This document shows positions 34,713 through 44,612 of a stretch of 64,000 nucleotides of DNA, one piece after another. Position 1 is the stretch's first letter. Each line of letters starts with the position of its first letter. The notes under the pieces were generated by a model. It ran no database searches. It was given only the letters and a program-made list of their open reading frames with translations, and was not told the origin of the DNA. The DNA lies in assembly GCA_002205965.3 (NCBI GenBank), contig NADL03000614.1:620001-684000 (forward strand), in the 5' to 3' direction. A program made the translations under genes and the position numbers. The stretch comes from Kappaphycus alvarezii. Lineage: Eukaryota > Rhodophyta > Florideophyceae > Gigartinales > Solieriaceae.

Positions 34713-34985
34713 TTACTTATCAAGTACGTCGAGTCCTAAATGAAGCGGTATTCCAATAACTACAAAATCTAGAACGATCTTAATGGGACTATTGTCGCCA
34801 TATGGGATTCGAAAATCTGTTTTTCCAATGCTTTCCTTCCTGTTTGCTCCAAATTTGTAGACCTTTGCTGTTGACGGAATGAGAGCTAGAGGGATTCCCA
34901 TGAGGCGGTGGTATGCCTCAGCTTGAATCTTCCCTACTACGTATCTCTGAGCTCCGGTATCCAAACAGGCTCCATTGAACTTTTC
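34713..34985 (-). pseudogene. Copia element protease
   Basis: Minus-strand frame beginning at the active-site block DTGAQRYVVGKIQAEAY. The sequence just upstream reads ACL, giving AC-L-DTGAQ, which fits a retropepsin D-T-G. About 65 residues later VLDFVVIGIPLHLGLDVLDK fits the second protease block with the LG-x-D ending. The frame follows the Gag region and precedes integrase, as expected. It is fragmented from both neighbours by stops. Confidence 0.82.
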
Positions 34986-35299
34986 AGTGCCTTTTGGGGC
35001 CGAAGGAGAGTAAGGTTGATTGTAGCGTCAGCTACAGATTTTTCATCATTCATGTTTCCGACATAATTAACAAGTGCATTGAAGAGATCAAAGTCTGTTT
35101 TTTCTTTAACTTAATCGTTAACATGTACATCTGTTTCATCTGGTACTTCTTGACTAATTTTCTCTTTTGCTTCACTCACAGAGTCGAGCTGTTGACATAA
35201 TCCAAACAATATAATCTGAGCATTTCGGGTGTTTCCATTTCTCTTCGACATTTACTCCATTTTTCGACGAGCGATTTTAGCGAGGTCAATCTTATGCGG

Positions 35300-36543
35300 A
35301 CATGAACTTAGTATATGAGACCAGTGGAATCACAATTGAAGCATCCCATGACCGAAAGTGGTCCAGATGGATCCTTCTTTTGGCCGTAACTACGTTTATC
35401 ACCGATACCACTATGTCGGTTTGCGTGGCGACCAGGTCCTTGAAAGAGTATCCCAGGGACCATTTCATCCTCATCTGGAGTAGTACGTGACCAAATTGCA
35501 ACTTTATCTCTCATGTTTTCCAATTTGGCTTCCCTAGAAAGATTCAAGGCTGCTTCCAGTTCTCTATAGAGTTGCTGAAATGAGAGACCATGGGTAGCGA
35601 CGGGACTTAACGACTCCGTCGCCGATGCATAACCAACGGTAGCATTACGAAGAAATTCAATCTTGTGTGCCTCACTCCTGTGCGAAACAGGCACTTGCGG
35701 TGAAAGCTTTGTTATCAGCTTGTACATTTTTTCAAGTGCTTCAAGCTCATCAAGGCCTTCGGAAATATACTTAGATAACCTTAATTCATCGAAATAAGTT
35801 TTCACTCGATTTTGACGAACCACGGAGTTTTATTCATTACCAATGAGGTTTATGGCCTCAGTAAACGAATTAACTTCGTTATCGATTTGATCCAGGTAAA
35901 ATCTCTTAGCATCTCCATGTAGAAGGTTATGAAGGTATTGCTTCTTCTGCGCAGCGCTGAGACCATAGTCACGAGCGACTTGTTGTTACTCGGCAACATA
36001 TTCCATCCATGACTCACCAAGGTCTCCGGAGAATATCTGGTCCTTGTCACGGAATCTAGAGCCGAATTAGTACGCTAATTTGTCCTGATGCGTAGGGCTA
36101 GATGTAGCACGAAATTCTTCACCTTCGGGGGCTGATTTTTCCCGGCCTCTTCGGGTTGTACGACGACCTGATTTCAGTATTTCCTTTTTCATCTCTTCTG
36201 CAGCTAAATTGTCTTCGTCTTCAGTATAGAGATTAGCCGCTAGCTGTCGAATAACACGACGGGAACTGTGAGGCGGCATGTTTGCTCCACGGTCATTCAA
36301 CCAGTCATGAAGTGCTTTATAATCAATAGGCAGAGCATTTATAGCAGAACAGAACAATACAGCAGGTGGAAAAAGTCCGGCAACCTCATCGACTACTTGA
36401 GGTCCAGTCATAGACCGAGCGGAGACACGATTCTCGATTATTCGAATTGAGTTGGGGAACCCTAAAACCTCTTTATAGACATTTTTCAGTGCTATCTCAG
36501 ACAGAAACAAGTCCGATATATCGGCAGTGCTTCCTTGATCCAT
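35300..36543 (-). pseudogene. Copia element Gag
   Basis: The most likely start is the ATG at 36543 (MDQGSTADISDLFLSEIALK); an earlier ATG at 36639 lies inside the LTR and is rejected. The frame runs to 36067, is followed by a disrupted frame with SWMEYVAE and AAQKKQYLHNLLHGDAKRFY, then continues in 35308-35823 (ELEALEKMYKLITKLSPQVP, FLRNATVGYASATESLS). At the end GCFNCDSTG is the start of a zinc knuckle whose second half is disrupted. A diverged relative of this Gag is recognisable at 61.9-62.2 kb. Confidence 0.8.
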
Positions 36544-36628
36544 GTTGATCACTGACCTAGAAATCAGGATGAGTTCTGACTTGTTTCCAACAGAAGTTTG
36601 GTGTGTGAGCAATAATACTCTGGTCCAC

Positions 36629-37064
36629 GGTAGTAACACAGCCCAAAAGGTATGACACTTGTAGCACGCAGCAAGGTTTCAGGTGGAAGTCTACTGTAAG
36701 CCCTGCAAGCCGAGCTTACAAAGTCTGGCTCAACTACTGACCGTTGTGCTCGACGGGTTGGCTTCCCCTTATTGCGGCAAGAACAAGTGTTTACTTCTTC
36801 TGTCTGATGGCTGATGATTCTTGTCTTGGACTTGCTCCGATACTCGGTACGCAAGCCCTTATATAGACTTTTCTGGAGCCCGTCTGCACTGTATTTGAAA
36901 GTACAGTAAAGTACAGTACAGTGTAGAACTAGTCCACCATAAAAATTAAATCTAATGGCTACAGTAGCATTTGGTACTAGATTAATATCATAGAATATCT
37001 AAGCATTCCTGCTGACCTGTCACAAATGCCGCGCTGGCACTATCGCGAGCCTTTCTGTATCGCA
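36629..37064 (-). repeat. 5' LTR of the copia element (436 bp)
   Basis: Direct-repeat partner of the 3' LTR. On the minus strand it begins TGCGATACAG (37064) and ends near 36629 next to TGGACCAGAG. It contains a TATATAGAC word near 36861. It lacks the 0.7-kb tandem-repeat block present in the 3' LTR. The target duplication ATGCC follows at 37065-37069. Confidence 0.85.
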
Positions 37065-37314
37065 ATGCCCTCTCAACTGCGTCCGAGTGTGGTACAAATG
37101 TTGTTTTTTACACATTCACTGTAATGTCCACCTCTTAATTATCCTATGTTTCCAGAGCCTTCCACGCTTTGTGGGAGATTAAAACCCTAGACAACCGGTA
37201 GCTGCCCGACTCTTAGAAAAGGGCAGCAGACTACCGGGGGACCTCGTGCCCGCTAACGACGACGCAACGATCTGACTCGACAATCCTTCACCCTCATCCT
37301 GCTACACAAGCTCC

Positions 37315-38986
37315 GTGCTACTTCGTCTTGCAGTCCCGCCTCCTTCCGTAAGTGCTGCGCTTGCTCCAGTTATGGGTCCAGCCGTTAACATGAACAAAGA
37401 AAGAAGTTTGACTGATCTACCGTTTTTTCACCCCAATGGAGACTTGAAAGAGTGGCGCCGTAAAGTCGGACAATGGGTTGACTTAATCACCGCAGCTGCT
37501 GAGAAAGGAACAGATCGAATTTATAAGACTGTTGCCGAAATCATGGGTCGAAGCCTATATGTGAGGGGTCTTCGAACAGCGCAACAAGCTATAGTTGATG
37601 TAGTTCAGTTGAAAGGCCAACTTGACTAAGCTCAGGCCGACCAAGTCAAATCTGTTCGTGATATAGTGAATTTTGTGGCCGTAGATCCTCCTATTGCCAT
37701 TTTATCTCGCCTTATTTCGCCTTTTAATAAGGTCGCTTCTTGTCAGAGAAAGAAGGACAAGAATTTATCCTTTTCCTTTCTCTATTCCGAGGTTTGGCCG
37801 CCAACCATCTCATTCATGCTCACGCATCATCTTCATCACAAATTGGAGAAATGCTAGCTATCACCTTGCTAAATAATGCAAAATTGGATGAGGGCAGATT
37901 AACCAATGCGAAACTGCAACTAATTAGCTTGGCTGAGCAACGAGCAAGAGACAATGGGATAATGGAGAAATATCAAATCCCCCAAAAGTTTGTTGACAAT
38001 GTATTGGAGTCAATCGAGACGTTTGTCGAATCAGATAACAGACTTCCAGAGAATATGGCTAGACAAGAGTACCAAACGTTCTTGAACACTTTTCGTTCAG
38101 AGAGTGCGCCTCTTATAACATTATTGGCAAATGCAACCAAAGATGTTCGCTTTGCTACTGTGAACACCGTTGCCAACTCCGTTGCATAGATGTTCGTTTC
38201 TGAAACGAAAAATTGTAAGCTTCATTTGGACGATGCTTTATCGGTCCTAAACAATCTTACGTTGACTCCAGCTGAGTCGTCAAAATCTGTCTCCATCAAG
38301 GAAGTTGAGTCCCTGATTGCTAAGAACTTGTAAGCCCTCCTTGCTGCTACTGTTGGCAATATTGGACAGCAGCAGATAGACCAGAGTTCCGGAATAAAAA
38401 AAGGACGTAAAAAGTCTAATCGTAACACGAATCTGCAGCATAAGGACGGTAATAAGTCAAAAAATAGCAATAATGACAGTGTGGGGAACAACAACCGTTC
38501 AGGTAACAAACGCTCACGTGAAAGCAATTTTTTTTATCTGTCATGATTGTGGTGATGATTTTCATCAAAAAGGAGATGGCGAGTGCCAAAACCCAAGTTG
38601 GATCGCAAAAAAACGCCGGCTTGAAAGGGAACAAAAGGAATCGGAAGGCAAGGAATCTCCTGAGCCATCCCAACCTTTACTACAATCTGTGCCGTTTTTG
38701 CGCAAGGGCTCCGGCTCCGGCAAGCGCAAGTAAGCCTCTTTTCTGGGCGTGGAGCCCTATCAGATGTTGGTGTTGTTGGTAATGACCCTAATCTTATCCT
38801 TGATGGTGGATGTCCGCGAAGTGTTGGTGGTATACAATACATTGCATCGCTTTGCATTGCTTTATAAATTAAAGCTCAACTGCATCCGCTTGATTGCGAC
38901 CCGTTTATTCACGGATATGGGAGAGGTTGTAACGAAGCACAGTTATCTGTTGCGACCTGGGATCTGTCTATTGTCGATATGACTGG
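37315..38986 (+). pseudogene. Gag-protease fragment of another LTR retrotransposon
   Basis: Plus-strand frames read as a retroelement 5' region. 37315-37629 holds RSLTDLPFFHPNGDLKEWRRKVGQWVDL, typical of Gag. After a frame change 37740-38189 continues (LVEGR-like helices, QKFVDNVLESIETFVESD). 38473-38733 carries a possible knuckle, CHDCGDDFHQKGDGEC (C-x2-C-x4-H-x6-C). In another phase near 38785-38850, NLILDGGCPRSVGGIQYIASLC looks like a protease active site with DGG where DTG or DSG is usual. The fragment ends at 38987, where gypsy copy 2 begins. No RT or integrase of this element follows, so assignment to copia or another superfamily is uncertain. Confidence 0.6.
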
Positions 38987-39707
38987 TGATAGGGGTAAAT
39001 CGGCGAAGGGAGAGATCTTCAGAACCAATTACCCTGAGAAGGAGGTGTTGCGAGCGACAAAAGTGCTACCGTGGTATTGTTGAACGAACAAAAGGGAGTG
39101 TATATAGAAGAGAGTTGAGAAAGCTAAAAGCAAGTATAAAAGGGGCAGGGTCTACCACCGACGCTCTGCGACTAGCGTAAGAAAAAGTTTTCTTGGGTCT
39201 GAAGTTGACTCTCAACTTCCTACTACTCGGGACTTGGCTTGAAGTTGTCTGCCAACTTGCTTCACCTCCACTAAAGGAAGCAGTTTACTCGGCTTATATA
39301 GACTTTTGGCTACCCCAAAAGTCTCAAACAAACATACTAATAACCATAAAATGTATTCACGGTAATCGTGTGAACCAGAGAGACTATTAGGAGATATTTC
39401 CTCAAGGTAAATATCTAGGTGCCATACCCATGCCAGCCACCCATCCGCCAGGGGTGGGAATTGATGTGGCCATTATATAGACCTTTCAGAGTCACTCGTA
39501 GTATCACCCACAACCTGGAACTGTACTGACATCTACTATGACAGCGTGTCCTAAAATGAAAAAATCAACCGACGAATTTGCCACACTCACCCAAATTAAA
39601 AAAATCTTGCAAATTCAAAAACTGTAAAAATATCTTCCCAATTCCGATACTGTATACAATCATGGTCCTCATCTAGATTTTTTTCGTGTGCAAATTTGCG
39701 CACATCA
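38987..39707 (-). repeat. LTR of gypsy copy 2
   Basis: Inverted copy of the gypsy LTR: on the plus strand it starts TGATAGGGGT and ends GCGCACATCA. It is about 721 bp and differs from the copy 1 LTRs at a small number of positions (for example near 39011, 39473 and 39495). It is the 3' LTR of the minus-strand copy 2. Confidence 0.92.
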
Positions 39708-39740
39708 CGCCCTATCGCTCAAGACGAACGTCCCGACTCG

Positions 39741-40373
39741 TCACTGCTCTTCTTCTGCTTCCGTTAGTGTTCGCTGTCTTATTGATAAAATGTATGGTCT
39801 CTCAAACGGGTAAGGATGCAACTGATTACCAATATGATGCTCTAAAAAGTAGGTTCGCATTACTGGTACCTCACTTTGTAGCATAGCCTCATATATTGGT
39901 TTGATCACATCGAGGTGGGGTTGAATACATTCTTCTTCCGTGACTCTTCCGAATCTTCCAAGAGTGAAAAAATATATGTGATATGCAAACTCTTCTGGAA
40001 GATGCCGGAGGAATGGATGCCGATAAGAAAAGAAGACGCGTATCATCAAGAACGAATCTTCGTAAGATAAGTGCGTTCCATGTAGCGCCCTAAAACATAA
40101 ACAGATGCTTATCATGAAATAAGAAATGACCTGCGCATCGTTCGCATCCTCGGAGATATTGCGCAGCCAAAAAGATAATCTTCTTCTTCCGACTGTATGC
40201 TGTGCATGGTTGTGAAGGAGAGCTAGAGATGAAGGTGTGGTGGACGGTCCCGATGAATGGCCGCGAACAGCTCCTGACGTACTGGGACCTGCACGAGGTC
40301 CTCTCGGGGGACGACCGGAACCTCTTCTGGGCGGGTTGTTTTCTCCTGAAGGTCCTCCTCTGGTCATCATCAC
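39741..40373 (-). pseudogene. Gypsy copy 2 C-terminal domain II
   Basis: A 210-codon frame. Residues 1-50 are a Gly/Pro/Arg/Ser-rich linker (RRGSGRPPRGPRAGPSTSG). Residues 65-195 form domain II: LSFWLRNISEDAND, ISICLCFRALHG, FLMIRVFFSYRHPFLRHLPEEF, TLGRFGRVTEEECI, DVIKPIYEAM and LHPYPFERPYI. This aligns along its length with domain I encoded just upstream. The frame ends in EAEEEQ and a stop 33 bp before the LTR. It is separated from the preceding frame by one frame change near 40390, at a point where copy 1 reads through. Confidence 0.8.
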
Positions 40374-40397
40374 TGCTTCAGGAGGATCCTCACCGTC

Positions 40398-42323
40398 TTA
40401 AACTTTCCCAATTTGTGGCGGAGAAACGTAAGGTTCCCATAGAGGATACGGGACCAGCCTGTATTCCATATCCGGGGGTAAGGCGTAACCTCTCAGTCGC
40501 ACATCTTGGTTGTTCTTGAGAAATACGTAAATTGGACGGATAATATTCAGATACGTTTGCGACAAGTCTCCAGCAGCTACCATTCCATATCTTCCTACAG
40601 AGTAATGATATATTACCTCCACAAACTCTGGACCTGCTTCCGTGAACCTTCCGTTTTGGAATGAAAATAGAACTCTTATTAATAGTCGGAAATCTTCTTC
40701 AGGTAGCAATGGTCCGTTCAACCTAAGAAAACATAGGCATATATTTATGTAGAAATGGATGATTACGTGGAGTTCGTAGTAGTCCCGCGTAATCGAGATG
40801 ATCCATTCCCAGGCCCTTTTTCCTCCCATAGGAATCATTCTATAGTTAAAGATGAGTATGCCCCGTGGTTGGGCATAGTCCTGTGTGAGAAGGAATTCTT
40901 CAGGCCTCTGATGATAAGGGACCAGACGACGTGCATGGATAGCCCTCCTTGATCTCTTCCCTGAGCTTGAACAGAGCTGATAGTGCGGGTGTCTTTCCTC
41001 CGTGACGATGCAAGGGTTCGAGTACTTGGTTTGGAAGGCAGGCCACTTCACAGCCTGCTGCATTGCTTTTCCATGTACTACAAGTACTTTAGAGCCAACT
41101 GAAAAGGTTCTGACTGCAGGTTCTGCATCCTTATTTCTTGTCTGTGTTAGCGCGCGGTGTGATCTCCAGCCTTCGGTGGCCAGTAGTTCAACTTCCCTAC
41201 TCTCTTCATCGATAATATTTGTTTCCATGTCTCTCTGTAACATTCTAGGAGCCCTTCCGTACATTAGCTCGAATGGTGAGCGCCCATTTCTTCCTCTTCT
41301 TCGACGATAGCCGTATAACACTTTTGGTAAGGCATCTTCCCACTGGATTTCATTCTCCGACATAGTTTTCGATATTGCTCGTTTGATGGTTCCAACCATC
41401 CTCTCCGCTTTCCCGTTGGACATAGGAGCGTATGCGAGAACGGTCTTCAGCTGAATCCCTTTCTCTTCCAAAAAACGAAGCAGTGAAGTTGCAGTAAAAC
41501 AAAGGGCGTTATCCGAGATGATCCTTTTTGGAAGACCAAACGGTTCAATTATTTCTTTTTTGATGAATCTCAGTACCACCTTAGTATTTGCCTCCTCGAC
41601 TGCAACTGCTATTGGCCATCCAGTAAGATGTTCCACCCCTATAAGGAGATATTTGTTTCCGGAAGAAGTTTCCTTGAACGGGCCCGCGAAGTCAATTGAG
41701 AAGGTTTCAAAGAGACCGGAAACTGGAAAACTTAGAGTGGTCTTATACTTCCGTATTGGAGTGAATTTTTGGCAGTTGTCGCAGCTTTTCACGAAATTAT
41801 AGACGTCCTTATGGATACCGGGCCACCAGAATCTCTCAGTTACGAACTTTTTGGTTGTTTCGAGATCCCAATGCCCTAGCTCATCATGGAAAGTCCTCAA
41901 GATCTTCATTCTTTCTTTCAAAGGGGCCACTAGTCGGGGACCGGCTTTAGTGTGCCGGAAGAGTTTCCCATTCCACAATGTAAAAGCCTTTTGATTCCTG
42001 CGTACCCAATTTCTGTGTTCAAGATCAACCTTTCTCATTTCTAGTCCATCGAGGAATTTGATCAGTCCGTGAATATTAGCTTCGTACTCGTTATCGTTCG
42101 GCAACTGCAACTCGGCGACTCCGACGATGTCCTCCGAAGCTTTTTCATTTGGAATCAGTGCGTCCCTCAAGCGGGATAGGTAATCGGCAGGCTGATTATT
42201 GCGTCCGGGTCTATACACAATTTCAAACCGATATTCTGCGAAAATGTCGAGCCATCGGGCCAAGCGGTGATGTACATCCTTCTTTTGGAATGCTGTTTTT
42301 AGTGCCTGGTGATCAGTTATCAA
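40398..42323 (-). CDS. Gypsy copy 2 RNase H end, integrase and C-terminal domain I
   Basis: A 641-codon uninterrupted frame. Residues 1-55 are the end of RNase H (ITDHQALKTAF, ARWLDIFAEYRFEIVYRPG, ADYLSRL). The integrase zinc-binding module uses H146, H151, C181 and C184. The catalytic triad is Asp201 (FSIDFAGPF), Asp261 (IISDNALCF) and Glu297 (NGKAERMVG), with the classic 35-residue D-to-E spacing, so the core is intact. Residues 430-480 contain the SVGSKVLVVHG and KYSNPCIV blocks of the integrase C-terminus. Residues 503-635 are domain I (VIIHFYINICLCF, PEEDFRLLIRVLFSF, SVGRYGMVAAGDL, RPIYVFLKNN, YPLWEPYV). The frame is part of a truncated Pol without its own start signal. Domain I being in frame with integrase suggests a fused product. 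Confidence 0.88.
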   Translation of the reverse strand: MITDHQALKTAFQKKDVHHRLARWLDIFAEYRFEIVYRPGRNNQPADYLSRLRDALIPNEKASEDIVGVAELQLPNDNEYEANIHGLIKFLDGLEMRKVDLEHRNWVRRNQKAFTLWNGKLFRHTKAGPRLVAPLKERMKILRTFHDELGHWDLETTKKFVTERFWWPGIHKDVYNFVKSCDNCQKFTPIRKYKTTLSFPVSGLFETFSIDFAGPFKETSSGNKYLLIGVEHLTGWPIAVAVEEANTKVVLRFIKKEIIEPFGLPKRIISDNALCFTATSLLRFLEEKGIQLKTVLAYAPMSNGKAERMVGTIKRAISKTMSENEIQWEDALPKVLYGYRRRRGRNGRSPFELMYGRAPRMLQRDMETNIIDEESREVELLATEGWRSHRALTQTRNKDAEPAVRTFSVGSKVLVVHGKAMQQAVKWPAFQTKYSNPCIVTEERHPHYQLCSSSGKRSRRAIHARRLVPYHQRPEEFLLTQDYAQPRGILIFNYRMIPMGGKRAWEWIISITRDYYELHVIIHFYINICLCFLRLNGPLLPEEDFRLLIRVLFSFQNGRFTEAGPEFVEVIYHYSVGRYGMVAAGDLSQTYLNIIRPIYVFLKNNQDVRLRGYALPPDMEYRLVPYPLWEPYVSPPQIGKV

Positions 42324-42329
42324 GACAAA

Positions 42330-43033
42330 TTTCTCGAGTGATAAAAGGTATACGCGAAACTTTTACAGCGCGAAGACGACAGCTAGCGCTTCTTTCTCTC
42401 AAACTGAGTATCTCCTTTCCGCATCATTCAGAGTGCGACTTGCGAATTGAACCGGGTGTAGTCTTCCGTTTTCATCTTTTTGGGACAAAACGGCACCCAA
42501 AGACCGTTCTGAGGCATCTGTCTCCACAACAAATGGTCTCTTGAAATCTGGGTACATGAGAACTGGGGGGACACATAGCTTATCTTTAAGCTCCTTAAAT
42601 GCAGTTTCCATTTCCTTGTTCCAGTAAAATTTTCCGTTCTTCGTAGTGCTGGCATGTAACGGTGCTGCAGTCTTGGCGAAATCTTTGATAAATCTTCTGT
42701 AATATGAGGCCAGTCCTAAGAAGCTTCGGACCTTCGTCTTTGAAGCGGGCCTTGGTGCCAACTTTATTTTTTTCGTTTTCTCTGGATCCACTCTAATTCC
42801 CTCTTGGTCGACGATATGACCGAGTAATTGGATAGAATTTTTCGCAAAGAAGCATTTGCTCAGCTTAATTTTCAAGCTATACTCCGATATCCTCTCCAAA
42901 ACTGTCTTGACGTGCGAGATGTGCTGATCCAATGTTTCTGAGAATATGACGACATCATCGATATAGACTCTTGCGAATGGAAGTCATTTCAAAACCTCGT
43001 TCATCATTCTTTGGAATGTAGCTGGTGCATTCA
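42330..43033 (-). pseudogene. Gypsy copy 2 reverse transcriptase and RNase H start
   Basis: The frame 42399-42932 holds the RT thumb and RNase H start: LSKCFFAKNSIQLLGHIVDQ, VRSFLGLASYYRRFI and VVETDASERSLGAVLSQKD. Upstream the catalytic VYIDDV is intact near 42960, but the codon after VLK is TGA (copy 1 has GGA, Gly) at about 42987. The frame ends near 42399 at a TGA in place of the Cys codon that precedes EKEALAVVF, and a further TAA follows about 14 codons on. The RT is cut off at 43033. Confidence 0.88.
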
Positions 43034-43052
43034 AACCTATTGAACTAATTAG

Positions 43053-43148
43053 GAATTTGGTGCCATTATGGGAGTACCTATGAGATAACTATAGGTAATG
43101 GTGCCATTATGGGTGTACCTATGGGAGTACTATAATAACACCAAATTC
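43053..43148. repeat. 96-bp segment with 10-bp inverted ends and an internal duplication
   Basis: The ends are perfect inverted repeats: GAATTTGGTG (43053-43062) and CACCAAATTC (43139-43148). Inside, GGTGCCATTATGGG followed by GTACCTATG occurs twice (about 43060-43083 and 43100-43123). It starts 20 bp beyond the truncated end of gypsy copy 2. It may be a small hairpin or a MITE remnant; no target duplication is apparent. Confidence 0.4.
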
Positions 43149-43289
43149 TGCACGATGCTGAAGGGATAGGTTTCGCTGTACTTCAAAAGTGTTTTTTGGG
43201 GCTTTTGCTCTAAATAATTCAACAGGTTCGGTGTTCCTATGCTAGTTCAATGTTTCGGGGCTGTACTCAATTCAAAGCACAGATGAGAT

Positions 43290-44087
43290 TCAGGATTTCT
43301 CATTGTTACCGTACGCCAGGTTCCTCCGGTGTTTTCGGCTGGAAAGATGTAGGCGCAGGTCAACTTCCGAGCTTGCCCGAGTGCCACACTCACACTGGAG
43401 GCAGTCGGTCCAGACAGAGGGATCAGAGGGGTTCGTGTGACGAATTACAGCGTTGAGGTGCTTGGGACCGGCTTTGTGGGCCTCAAACTGGTCTTTGCTT
43501 GGCGTTCGGAAGCTGCACACCTTACCGTGGTGGCTGGCTACCTTCTTCTTCCTTCTGGCCTTCTTTTTCTCTTTGTCCTGGCTAACCTTGAGTGCCGTTA
43601 AACAGACGCGACTGACGTTGACCTTGGATGGTCCTACAGTGGGATTGGGGGCGCGCGGCTTGTGAGCAGTTTGTCGCGCCAGCGGTAGTTTACCTTTTTT
43701 CCTTCTATCAGCGACTGCCCTTTCCTGTCTATGTGCCGAAGCCGCTCCGAGCATAAATATGTCCGTTGGTGTTGCCTCTTTAGGTACCGTTGGGAGTGTT
43801 CCAGTCCTACCCTTCGGATTTTTTGGCTGCCGACTAACCCTGGATTCGCCTACGAACTCCACCCCCTTTTCGGTGTCCTCTTTGCTGCCTTCTTCCGCCT
43901 CGTCATCTATGAACCTGCTTCTCGGTATACAGGCTCCCTCGACGTTTGGGAGTCTGTTTCCAACCGATTGCCGCCACCCGCGGGCTCTTTCTGTCCCTTT
44001 TCGATGACAGAGTCGATGATTTTGCCAATTTACTCCGACAACCCGCTGGGTGTTTGCGAGGTCGGTTCTCCTGCGGAGGAGCTGTGG
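43290..44087 (-). pseudogene. C2H2 zinc-finger protein B, probably degenerate
   Basis: The open frame runs from a stop near 44087 to 43290, but the first ATG is at 43862, well inside the region of similarity to protein A. Shared features with A (45445-46107) are the N-terminal SRFIDDEAEEGSKED block (A has SLIDEEAEEGYEESE), a central RVCLTALKVSQDKEKKKARR segment (A has DLVCTTAFKVATDRERRERR), and two fingers. Finger 1 has Gly where the first Cys should be (GKVC) but keeps H and H. Finger 2 has CLQC then LHLSSRKH with altered spacing. It is likely a nuclear or RNA-binding type finger protein in origin. The missing start and lost Cys suggest decay. It is transcribed away from A. Confidence 0.55.
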
Positions 44088-44495
44088 TTAGGGTGGGTGT
44101 GACGACGGGCGGAACCAGCGGAGTTGCCTTCCTACATTAATCACCCCTTTCCCACCTCTTTACCTTACCACCTCTTTATGCCACTAGGGCGAAATTTCCG
44201 CGACAGTTCCTTGCTTACCTGTGCACACGAAGTGCTCCGCCCTCTGTAGCGAGGAAGTTTAGGTAGACTAAACTCTCAGGTATCGCCGAACGACGCCCTT
44301 GCATACACACAAGCGACGCCGCCCGACACGGGACACTGAGCGGGGTTTGAGGGCCGGTAAGTAGTGCACAAAGGGAGAGGAAGGGGGGCATATTGAGTTG
44401 GTTGCTTTCTGGGTTGAAGGATTTTTGTTGTTGTTGATGCTTGTTGGTGTCGGGGGTCTGCCGTCGGGCAGACCCCCGCGACCGCCAGAACCAGG

Positions 44496-44510
44496 TTTTA
44501 TATAGACAGC
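44496..44510 (-). promoter_or_regulatory. Candidate TATA box facing zinc-finger ORF B
   Basis: On the minus strand TATATAAAAC lies at about 44510-44501, in front of a 102-codon frame (44215-44523) of no recognised family and of the zinc-finger ORF. The distance to the nearest ATG of B is long (about 640 bp), so the link is tentative. Confidence 0.25.
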
Positions 44511-44612
44511 GAAATTTTTTCAATTATTCGCTAGAAAGTACTAAAATCATAAAATTGTAATAAAAATCAACTCCTACAGTACAAAAATACCCTACTTTGT
44601 CTTTTCAGGTGA

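Larger units (their letters stand above)
30724..37064 (-). mobile_element. Ty1/copia-type retrotransposon, full-length, inactive
   Basis: A minus-strand LTR element with ends TG (30724) and CA (37064) on the plus strand, flanked by the direct repeat ATGCC (30719-30723 and 37065-37069). The LTRs are 30724-31868 and 36629-37064. Internal order on the minus strand is Gag, protease, integrase, RT, RNase H, which is the copia order (integrase before RT). A purine-rich tract GAAAGGGCGGGAA (reverse of 31869-31881) precedes the 3' LTR, and TGGACCAGAG (just below 36629) is a plausible primer-binding site. Many stops and frame changes make it inactive. Confidence 0.9.
38987..43033 (-). mobile_element. 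Ty3/gypsy retrotransposon, copy 2, 5'-truncated
   Basis: Same family as copy 1, on the opposite strand. It keeps the 3' LTR, the duplicated C-terminal domain, integrase, RNase H and most of RT, and ends abruptly at about 43033 within the RT block LMNAPATFQRMM. The 5' LTR, Gag, protease and RT N-terminus are missing. No target duplication can be tested because of the truncation. Its long uninterrupted frame helps locate the frame changes in copy 1. Confidence 0.92.

Noticed and set aside
36543-36639. Upstream ATG at 36639 as the Gag start of the copia element
   Set aside because: It would begin inside the 5' LTR (boundary 36629); the ATG at 36543 is internal to the element and follows the primer-binding site.
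41002-41310. 102-codon plus-strand frame, identical to a minus-strand frame at 28261-28569
   Set aside because: It is the antisense of the integrase C-terminal region in both gypsy copies.
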